From assembly GCA_030762935.1 (NCBI GenBank), contig CM060886.1:30110509-30174508 (forward strand): a stretch of 64,000 nt of DNA. Direction: 5' to 3'. This DNA comes from Hymenopus coronatus (taxonomy: Eukaryota > Arthropoda > Insecta > Mantodea > Hymenopodidae). Numbering within the stretch: position 1 is the stretch's first letter; every line of letters begins with the position of its first letter. The translations under genes were made by a program, and so were the position numbers. The notes below the pieces were generated by a model that worked only from the letters and a program-made list of their open reading frames with translations, was not told the DNA's origin and made no database searches. Positions 56,077 to 64,000 of this stretch are shown here, one piece after another.

Positions 56077-56300
56077 TTTTTTTGGCAGTGTTTAACGCCC
56101 GCTTTTACTACTTGCAGTATTGCAGATGATGACATTGGTGATACATAGAATGAAGATAGAACACCGGTGGAATGCGATGCGGGGGAAACCGGAGAACCCG
56201 GGCAAAAACCGCCCACAAATCTTATATGCGGTCGCTTTGGATCATGCCTGTGCCTTCTAGGTGAGAGGCGAGTGATCTATCCATTCGGCCACGGTGCGGC
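56077..56300 (-). repeat. tRNA-derived SINE, family S2, copy 3, inside the LINE RT
   Basis: The minus strand begins GCCGCACCGTGGCCGAATGG then ATAGATCACTCGCCTCTCAC, resembling a class II (Ser/Leu-type) tRNA 5-prime half. The body reads ATTTGTGGGCGGTTTTTGCC, GGGTTCTCCGGTTTCCCCCG, CATTCCACCGGTGTTCTATC, TTCATTCTATGTATCACCAA, TAGTAAAAGCGGGCGTTAAA. It is the best preserved of the three S2 copies. It interrupts the LINE between the endonuclease linker and the RT fingers. Confidence 0.88.
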
Positions 56301-57904
56301 TTTTTCCTTTTCTAAACCCTCTCTATGTCCACTCTTGTAGTCTTTTTGCTAGTACCCCTGTAAACACTTTACCTATCACTGATAATGGACTAATGCCTTT
56401 GTAGTTATTTGAGTTATTCACTTCCCCTTCCCGTTTAAAAACATTCTAACATTGCCCTTTTTTCGGTATCTTCATACCACACCATCCAAAATTCCCTGGC
56501 ATTCCACCTATTTCATTAGCTTTCTTACTTCTTAGTTTTTTTAACCTGCTCTATTGTCTCGTTCTCAATATTTCCTGGTGTAGTGTCGCAACATATTTAT
56601 GTAACTTCCCTAGTGCTTTTGTCTGCATTAGCACAGTACTTCCAACTAACATTTTCTCGAAATATTCCTTCCATTTATTAGAACCAATTTTATTCTGTAA
56701 TAACCTAGTCTTAGATATTTTTTTTTTAAAAAAAACTCCCATATTGTTTTGCTATCATCCTCTTTTACTACCTCATGGATCTTTTGCCCAATTTTGTCAG
56801 CCCACTTTTTCTTTTCTCCTCAATTAAATATCTATAGTCCACCTTGCTATTATATAATGTTCTTTGACCCGTTCTCCTGGTTGTTTCCATCTCCTAAACT
56901 CTCTTTCTAACCTGTTTTTTCTGCAATGCAATTCCTATCATATCACACCTTTTTATATTTTCCCTTTTATTCCTAATTTTCATTGTCATTCCAGATAACT
57001 TCACTTCCCCTTGTAAGTACACCTTTGCTTCATCAGTGTTTCCCTCCTCAACAAGTTGGGTAATCTCACCTTGAGGCTTCTTTCTTCTACTTATATTTAA
57101 GGTCCCCCAATAAACAATTCGCTCTCCTCCGCACGACATCTGTAATTTTCAACTGTTTTACCTTCCTCTATATCTTCTTCCTGATTTACCACTCCCACTG
57201 TTTTAAAAGTTGCTCTTAATGGGAAATGGTAGTTATTTAATGCCCCTAGCAGAAACTTAAAATATTCTTCTATGCTGTGAATACAACATTTAATCTATTA
57301 CACTTTCTACTCTATCATTGGCAAATGTGAACACCTCTGATTTGTCAGATTCTCTTTCCCCTTTACACATTAATAGACTATTAACTTCACAAAATTGTAT
57401 TAACTTTCCCCCTTCTGTTGTACTTATTTTGTCTTTACTATGCCTCTTCATATTATTATTTTCTTTTGTTTGGTAATCTTCTAAATCAGCTAAAAGTAAT
57501 TGTTCTTCCCCTATCCTTGCATTGAAGTCCCTTTATTACAAGAAATCTAAATTATCAAACTTCAGACAGAAAGCTTCCATGTCGTTCTCCAACTTACTGT
57601 AAAATCTTGCATCATAAATGTCTGTCATCTCTGACGGATTATATACGACACTCAAACTAAGTTTTGACACTTTCTTGTCACATGTTGTAACATGGCCCAC
57701 ATCACTCCCTCAGCAACTATGCCCTTTATTTCCTTTGCTCCGAAATATCCTTCCTCTCTAATTAACACTCCTATTCTACCTGAGACTCCATCGTTTTCTT
57801 TTTCATTACATTTTTTCCGAAATAGTCATATCCCTTCGTACTTGTAACTTCCTTTTTGATACCTATGTTTCCACCACTGCTATCATATCGCTCCAAAAAA
57901 AATG

Positions 57905-58193
57905 TAAATGGGGTTTTATTTATGGATACTCTTAAACTATTGTGGTTCTCAACGTATCATTCTGTAAAGGTGGTGAAAAACAGCTTAATTTGGCTCAAAG
58001 GTCTTTTTATCAGGCTTAAGGTTCTTTTACGTGCCGTAAATCTACGACACGGGACTATTAGCTTTATTTTATTTCGTAGGAAGCCATGTTATGGATTTTT
58101 ATACCCAAAAAAAATCCATCGTCCTCCGCCGGGTTTGAACGTACGATCTTGAGCATATGAAGTTATGGTGGTAACCATTATACCACGGACGGC
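57905..58193 (-). repeat. tRNA-derived SINE, family S1, copy 3, inside the LINE endonuclease
   Basis: Minus strand: head GCCGTCCGTGGTATAATGGT then TACCACCATAACTTCATATG, B-box CGTTCAAACCCGG, body GGAGGACGATGGATTTTTTT, CATGGCTTCCTACGAAATAA, GTCCCGTGTCGTAGATTTAC, GGCACGTAAAAGAACCTTAA, ending CCATAAATAAAACCCCATTT. More diverged than copies 1 and 2. It separates ADVI from the rest of the LINE endonuclease. Confidence 0.87.
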
Positions 58194-58571
58194 GACTAAA
58201 TCACATCAGCGCACTTCAACATTGGTGTTAATTCACCTTTGTGGATGTTGTGTGTTAGTCCTTCCGCATTCCAACATAAAACCGCCAGGGTGGGCCCATC
58301 CTATACAGAATCCGTCCTGTTTTATCTAAATTGTTCCAGGTTTGTTCTTGTCCTGGTTAACCTCCTGTTGTGTCTTAAGTCTCTCACTGTCTACGATTGT
58401 CAGGATGCGCCCTGCTGATGTTGGAACAAAATAGATCCCTTCTCCATGGTTTATTACGTCTATGTCCGCTGTGGCCACGAGTGTGTCACTTCTCGTATCA
58501 TCAATCAACTGTTTGTGTGGGCTGACATTCCTCGTTGGGGACGTCACGTCCATGGGATAAACCACGGCCAA

Positions 58572-59391
58572 CCTTTAGTATAAGGCAGGAAATTTTGAAA
58601 TTTGGCAACGCTGAGAGGGAAGATGTCATTGCTAAGAAAACTAAACGAAAATTAGCAATAAATGCACGCTATAATAAATTAACTTTGCACATGAGCAAAT
58701 TATATTGCTCCTCACAGTTTCGGAGGTAGAAAAGATCCTTTGTCGTACACTCTAAACTTGATTGAAGTGCATCTAGACTTAAATTATCGTGATATATTTT
58801 GTGTACTTGCATTCACCCGACAGAAAGTAGAGCTGTTAAGGGGCTGTAAGCAATTTGTATTGTAAAAGTTTATACTGTTTGAAATTCGTTATTATGCGTG
58901 ACGATATACTACATAAAAGCTTTACTGTCATACATATGGTAAAGGTTCCGCAGAACGTTCAAATTGAAAATGTTGAAAATACTATCTTAGCAAAAAAAAT
59001 GTCACATGGAACACGCGTCTGGTAATAAATGTGATAACTTTGAGTTACTGTGTCCCACACATCTGAATTAAGATATTTTCTTGTGTACAAATTTAAAACA
59101 AATTACTCCATTTTGTAATTTTTACGAACACATAACTACACTGCCAACCTACGCTTTTCACGACATCCGCGAGTCTTTGTTCTGTTAAGCATGTGTTGCT
59201 CGTATGTCCTGTATTACTCCCTATTGTATTTGCTGTCGATTGTATTATTATTATTATTATTATTGTTGTTGTTGTTGTTGTCTGTACATTCACTATACTT
59301 GTATAAACATTTAAATTGTGGCAGTGATTTTTCACGATGAACTAACATATAACAAACATCACGCGCGTCGTAAATATCTGAAAATCTCTTG
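58572..59391. other. Intergenic, nothing recognised except a microsatellite
   Basis: Includes a compound (ATT)n(GTT)n tract at about 59243-59280, which encodes poly-Asn on the minus strand by chance. A 64-codon plus-strand frame at 58535-58729 (KTKRKLAINARYNKLTL) has no recognisable domain. It may be further LINE or other repeat DNA. Confidence 0.4.
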
Positions 59392-59984
59392 TATACCATT
59401 AACATGAATTTCTCTACCAATTCTGCAACTTAATATTCTTACGAAAGCTTATTCTTCTATCTACATCATGCTAATAGAAATAATCTTTAGCAGAAATGGT
59501 CTTATTACTTAGCTCTTTGTAAGTAGGCTAGAAGAATAGTCAAATCTTTTAAAAGCTGGCACTAAGGGGTGACAATCTGTTTCTCTCTGTCCAGGAGAAA
59601 AATAATATAAAACTAAGTGCCGATTTCCTGTTTCAGAAAAGTAAAATATTGAAAAAGTTACACCCATAATAGCGAATATCTCTGTAATGATTAACTCCAA
59701 ATTTATAATACATAAATTTTGTGCTTTATTGAGATCTACATTTTTATAGAAAGCTTTTATCTCTCACGGTTTATCAGTTATGTGAGTTATCCAAAATGAA
59801 GAGGATTTGAGATATTATTACCAGAAAATTCAAGATGTACACATTTTTGACGTTAAATATGTTTGATATATGGCATTTTGACCAAAATCATTTTGAGGAA
59901 ATAGAAAAAAAAAATAGGTAAGGATATCGATGGTTACACACACGCGCTCGCAAGCGCGGACACACACATACACACACACACTCA
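59392..59984 (+). repeat. Interspersed repeat family R, copy F, 5-prime part, diverged
   Basis: ACATGAATTTCTCTACCAAT, GCTTATTCTTCTATCTACAT, GCAGAAATGGTCTTATTACT, CTTTTAAAAGCTGGC, CTCTCACGGTTTATCAGTTA and CCAGAAAATTCAAGATGTAC follow the family order. It then runs through a CA-rich stretch directly into family Q rather than the usual R 3-prime end. Confidence 0.72.
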
Positions 59985-60350
59985 CACAGACGCTCTTAAC
60001 AGTAGTTAAGTAGTGGGTAAAACTTCCACTAGGAATCCATATTTGAAAGTGTTAAAAACATTTAAAATGTTCAGATGTGAAATACGTCAGATTGCCGAGG
60101 TTTTGACTTATTTGGATCATTACGGTTTTTAGCTTAACAGATCCCTCGGCCACGATTTGTCGCCTTCGGTCACAATGCTCCGCTCCTCTACTTATAAAAA
60201 CATCCCTCGGTTTTGCTTTATGGCTTTGGGTCCTACATTTTTATAACGGACCACTAACTTAAAACGGCTTTAATGACAGATTAACAAAAGTACCAAATCC
60301 AGATCACATATTGAAGTAATGGCAAGTGGTGTAACCAGCATATAGAAATA
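59985..60350 (+). repeat. Interspersed repeat family Q, copy 2
   Basis: CCATATTTGAAAGTGTTAAA, TTCAGATGTGAAATACGTCA, TTAGCTTAACAGATCCCTCG, GCCACGATTTGTCGCCTTCG, TAACGGACCACTAACTTAAA, GTAATGGCAAGTGGTGTAAC. Same order and strand as copy 1 at 50831-51290. Joined to a family R 5-prime part on its left. Confidence 0.78.
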
Positions 60351-60361
60351 ATAAATCTTCT

Positions 60362-60900
60362 AAGTAAAGGGTAATTTGTGGTAGGGTGCAATGGATGGTT
60401 TTCTGAAAATCTTCGTGACGCATTGTTTGCAGGTATTGAACCTAAATATGAAGTTTAGTGCTTACCCAACTTTTTGTTTTTGAGTCATGCCACGCATGCA
60501 CACACACAGACCTTTTTATAAAAATGCTGTTTTTGGAATTTTTTCTCAATACATGCATTTTAGTGAAATCTCGTAATGGAATTTTCGGGTGCAATACATT
60601 ACCTTCTCTACCTACTATATACATTTTTCCATGTAAAGGATAGGTTGGCGTGGTGGGATTTTCTTGCAAATATTCGTGTCACATCCATGGAAGAAGTTTA
60701 ACTTAATTATCATGTTTGGTAATTGACCAACTTTTTGTTTTTGAATTAATCTGTTCCCAGACTCATTGGGCTTTTCTAAAAATTTTATTTTTTTATTCAG
60801 GCGACCCTAAAATTTGAATTTCCAATGAAATCTTGATACATATGTAACTTTTGATGAAATGCAGTCCTTCTCTATGTATGTACTATTACGATGTAGTAAA
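60362..60900 (+). repeat. Two tandem 3-prime parts of family R
   Basis: First part 60362-60625: GTAAAGGGTAATTTGTGG, AAAATCTTCGTGACGCAT, TTTTTGAGTCATGC, CACACACACAGACC, TTTTCGGGTGCAATACAT, CTTCTCTACCTACTATATAC. Second part about 60626-60900 repeats the order: CCATGTAAAGGATAGGTTGG, TTCGTGTCACATCCATGGAA, TTTTTGAATTAATCTGTTCC, CTTCTCTATGTATGTACTAT. The second lacks the CA stretch. Confidence 0.7.
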
Positions 60901-61465
60901 TAGCTACTCCAACATTTAGAATTTATGACACCCAAAGAAGAAAGTTAAATTGCTTCTTTAAATTAATAATATTTAAATAGCTTCCTGCCTGACTGCAGTA
61001 TCTATGCACTTTTACCACACCTATAAGTGAAGAAAATAAAATATTATTACCAGTTCTGCATACCTTAGCATCATACTCGAGTTGGTTAGATTAAGTTTAA
61101 TTAAGAATGAAAAGGTATTAACCCTGCAGTAGTTGTGTGAATTTCTGTTACATTATTGGTCGCTTTGATGATAAATGTCAGCCACCATTATTTTGAATGT
61201 TATTTTAACAATGATGAAACAAAATATTGCATAATAATAGAATTCAATTACTTAGTCAACTCCTCACTTAAATTCATTATATTTATAATATACCTAAAAA
61301 AAATAACTACTTTTATGAAAACAAACAAAAGTGTTTATACATTGCAGGAAAAATTAACATCAAGTGAAGTTTGTGAACGAAGCATTAAAATAGCTATATA
61401 TAAGCCTCGCTAATACAACAATTATACCAGTAGTTTCAACAATACTTTTTGACACTAATATTATT
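60901..61465. other. Nothing recognised; probable 3-prime flank of piggyBac
   Basis: AT-rich. The piggyBac 3-prime terminal repeat should lie here if retained, but I could not pair it with the other end. Confidence 0.4.
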
Positions 61466-62926
61466 TCAATTTACACTGTCCAAACAATTCACACAAACTT
61501 CCTTCAAATGTTTAGGACAAGTCCATTTATTACACTTAACACACTCTAGTAACATCTTCCTCTGTTTCCATTTCTTTTCTCTTGCGGCCTGGCCTGTTTA
61601 CATTATCTGCATTTCAAGCAATAAAAGACTGCACCTCTTGATCTCGTTTCAAATCTGTGGTTCTTGACATCTTCTTTCTATTTGGAGATCTATCTACCCT
61701 GATGCAAGATTGGTTAGAAAAATAGCTCTCTTCAGTGCTTTTATCTTCATTTTTATTGAACTTATGAGCATAAATGTAAAACACAATTATTACATCTAAG
61801 TTGTAGATCGTCATTAACTAACGCCTCGCATTTTAAACCACATCATTTTTTTGGACACAATTGGTCAAATTAGTCAATATCAACTTTGGTCTGTTATAAA
61901 AAGTTATGATCTCAGGTTTTTTTGCATCCTCTGAATCTCTGTTGATACCATTGTCATGATGCATTGTAGAAATTACAAGCACAGCTTTATTCTTCTTGGG
62001 GCAGTACGAGACAAGGGCCTTGTCCTTTTGAAAGTAAAAAATTGATGATTTTTCTGTTCTTTGCTTATTTGGAAGAAACTCCATTTATTTCAACGAAGTG
62101 TTCCCACATAAGACCCTTAACTTTGAGACTTTCAGTAAGAGAATACGTGGAGAACCAATTATCGGCGGTTATATTTCTGTTAGAGCCTGCAATTGGCACC
62201 ACCATTCTTATTATTACATTTTGTGGGCTATGCTTTGTTTATAGATTCCATCGGGCTGTGAACCAACATAGGTTTCCTATTTTACTGTATATGCTGACTT
62301 AGAATCAACTAAAGCAAATGTTTTCAACCCTCACTTAGCGGATTTGCTAGGTATGAACTGACGAAAAGAACAGTTACTCCTATATGCTAACAGTTGCTCA
62401 TCTACAGTAAGATACTCACTGGTGAGAAGTATTTCTGTATTTCAAGCCCTTCTCTTATGGGAGCTAGGTTATCAATATCCTTTCTCAAGTTTCTCTCTCT
62501 TACATCATCAAACTGTATGCATAGTAAGAGAAAGCGGAATCTTTGTCACTCATTGATAAATAACATGCTTATAGGCATTGTCTTTGGAATTGTTTGACAT
62601 TTGATGACTTTTCTAGATATTTTATTTACTTGTAAGCTACAGCAAACCCAACAATGCCGTGATCTCTGTTTCATCTGTATTAACGGCATCTCAATCCCTG
62701 CCAAAATGTGAACTGACTGCCTCTATGTAAATATTTGTGCATTTGGTTATTATTCTAAAGTCATTATTATAAAAAAACGGCGAAACAGTTCAGCTTTGGA
62801 ATTCATTCTTCGGGCTGTGTTTCGTGGTCCAAGAAGATGTGCGATTATATCATGTGCGCGGGCACTTATGTTGTGGTCTTATCTTTACCCAAGAAATACC
62901 TTTCATTTGCATCATCACTTACAACA

Positions 62927-62973
<47 letters not shown>

Positions 62974-63130
62974 ACATTTCTTGCTCAGAAGCTGAATGGT
63001 GATCACTGAGAACTACATTGTCTTCACCTTCAGAATCATTGGAGAAAGAGAAGCCTTCCTCTGCATCACAAAGCTCGTCATATCAAGCAAATGATGTTGC
63101 TGTATCTGCAGTTTTCTCAACATGCCTCCT
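61466..63130 (-). pseudogene. piggyBac-family transposase relic
   Basis: A TTAA-specific cut-and-paste transposase with the family order visible. Acidic N-terminus FSFSNDSEGEDNVVLSDHHS near 63050; a 41-nt T tract at 62932-62972 interrupting it as a Lys run; TARRMNSKAELFRRFF near 62800; NTDETEITALLGLL near 62680; DDVRERNLRKDIDNLAPIRE near 62500; LTVDEQLLAYRSNCSFRQFI near 62400; FALVDSKSAYTV near 62310 (first Asp region); VVPIAGSNRNITADNWFSTY near 62190 (second); KDKALVSYCPKKNKAVLVIS near 62020; EIITFYN near 61910 and VDID-stop-FDQLC near 61875 (last Asp pair); and the C-terminal zinc motif CVKCNKWTCPKHLKEVCVNC ending with TGA at 61468-61466. Several stops and frameshifts make it inactive. Confidence 0.92.
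62932..62972. repeat. 41-nt T tract within the piggyBac N-terminal coding region
   Basis: Uninterrupted T on the plus strand, encoding Lys on the minus strand between SASEQEM and the conserved body of the transposase. It is either a replication-slippage expansion or the tail of a lost insertion. Confidence 0.95.
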
Positions 63131-64000
63131 TTTATTTGGTACAGACAAGTAACAGTGACAGTGACAGTGACTGCAAATATTAAAAAAAAAAAAAAAAGTA
63201 AAAATTAATAGAAATATAAACACAATCTGAATCACACTATACAGTAGTTAGTATAAACCCAATACGAGCTGTTATCCATATCAACAGTATATAATATAGG
63301 CATTAAAACTCTAAAAAATAAATAACTTACCTATCAAAGCAGAATCAGAAATGGTGACATCAATAGTTGCATGAGTGACAATTATCAATCAGAACACACA
63401 ATGTGGAGAAACTTATGTTTTATACTCCCTAACAATAGCTCCGTTCATACAAGAATGGTGCAATGCTGACCATTAAAGACGAACTCGAAGCTACATAAAG
63501 CCACATCTATGGACAACCTATACCGGTGACAACATAACAAAAATAAAATAGCTGGGTGATATATATCACCCGTACGACTACAAACTTTAACAAAGAAAAA
63601 TTTATATTACTAAAAAATATCTTAAAACAACCACCACAGTAAATGTTTCACTAATATTTTGATTACCAAGCAAGCTACACTAGAAACGATGCAATCGGGT
63701 TATGAACTGCCAAATTCACACATGGAAGATACACTCACAATAATTGAATCTGTACATTAAGCAACAAACAAATTATATATTTCGACGCACTGAAAAATGA
63801 TAATTAAGGTATCAATGAACCACACAAATTAGACCATCTATGAACAAAATCTCCCACTTTTAGAACAACACACCACGTATGCTTTCAGTGCTGTAATACT
63901 CAACAAGGACGAATCCCGTCACGTGACAATGGTGTAGTATGGCCTTAGTACCTTGTGGGCCTCATTATTCCACAGTAATGTCCAGCAGCTGCTTTGCTGG
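63131..64000. other. 5-prime flank of piggyBac; nothing else recognised
   Basis: Includes an A-tract near 63183-63197 and an 18-bp perfect palindrome GGGTGATATATATCACCC at 63555-63572. The palindrome followed by CCGTACGAC could be a worn piggyBac terminus, but no TTAA flank or partner was found. The window ends without a host gene on this side. Confidence 0.4.

Larger units (their letters stand above)
54950..58571 (-). pseudogene. LINE with APE endonuclease and RT, interrupted by two SINEs
   Basis: Read on the minus strand. 58571-58326 is an open ORF piece (DTRSDTLVATADIDVINHGE). The endonuclease starts near 58300 with LAVLCWNAEGLTHNIHKGEL to ADVI. After SINE S1 (57905-58193) it goes on: GRIGVLIREEGYFGAKEIKG near 57770, YNPSEMTDIYDARFYSKLEN near 57640, RDFNARIGEEQ near 57525 and LIQFCEVNSLLMCKGERESD. 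A linker follows: KVDYRYLIEEKKKKWADKIG and EYFEKMLVGST. RT: YLFFVDIKKAFDT near 56000; SINE S2 splits the RT at 56077-56300; the catalytic box reads LLFVDD near 55680, in place of F/YADD, and is followed by a stop. The thumb has FEVVNQFGYLGVTLNNDGR near 55480, and the C-terminus ILGLLRICPNGIALFKLGRA near 55200. The clade is not resolved (L1/RTE/CR1-like). Confidence 0.85.

Noticed and set aside
58535..58729. 64-codon plus-strand ORF rich in Lys and Arg
   Set aside because: No recognisable domain, and it lies beside a decayed minus-strand LINE. It could be repeat DNA.
59093..59420. Minus-strand ORFs with poly-Asn or poly-Ile
   Set aside because: Generated by the (ATT)n(GTT)n microsatellite.
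63555..63572. 18-bp palindrome as a piggyBac terminal repeat
   Set aside because: No TTAA beside it and no matching end on the other side of the transposase relic.
1..64000. A novel multi-gene system (for example a defence, biosynthetic or toxin cluster)
   Set aside because: Every coding signal with recognisable motifs belongs either to Vps50 or to decayed transposable elements. No set of neighbouring intact genes exists here.

Overview
The window looks like an AT-rich, intron-rich, transposon-filled animal nuclear genome, most probably an insect with a large genome. One split host gene is recognisable, and almost everything else is decayed mobile DNA: Jockey-like and other LINEs, Tc1/mariner, piggyBac, hAT, a Helitron, Penelope-like pieces and tRNA-derived SINEs. 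There is no bacterial gene organisation, no CRISPR array and no intact rRNA or tRNA gene. The species cannot be named from the sequence.

Host gene. On the minus strand lie six coding exons of Vps50 (syndetin/CCDC132), the subunit specific to the EARP endosomal-recycling tether. In transcript order they are 52462-52418, 52345-52136, 35606-35470, 27260-27083, 27003-26815 and 6484-6278. All have GT/AG junctions and compatible phases, and they join into an open frame of about 322 codons. This is the N-terminal third of the protein: start Met, coiled-coil/Vps54_N-type region, and the highly conserved block around [16 protein letters not shown]. The introns are 72 bp, 16.5 kb, 8.2 kb, 79 bp, 20.3 kb and more than 6.2 kb. 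The rest of the gene lies beyond the left edge. The likely promoter is just right of 52462.

Layout. 0-6 kb: an unidentified interspersed repeat (family R), a Tc1/mariner relic and a ~70-bp minisatellite. 6.5-26.8 kb (intron 5): a Jockey LINE broken by a family-R copy, a second LINE, a mariner, and a LINE endonuclease ORF split precisely by a 5.2-kb Helitron composite that itself holds hAT and SINE pieces. 27-35 kb: Penelope-like and Tc1/mariner fragments, a LINE RT and a mariner with terminal inverted repeats. 36-52 kb (intron 2): two family-R copies, a LINE with RNase H, an opposing RNase H fragment, a Tc1/mariner relic and two SINEs. 53-64 kb (upstream of Vps50): a SINE with a perfect 13-bp target duplication, a minus-strand LINE interrupted by two SINE families, R and Q repeat pieces and a piggyBac relic.

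How it works together: only Vps50 appears to be under coding constraint. The mobile elements all carry stops, frameshifts or truncations. No undescribed multi-gene system was found. The most informative signals are the Helitron empty-site reconstruction, the abundant unclassified R/Q repeats with a terminal hairpin, and three SINE families.
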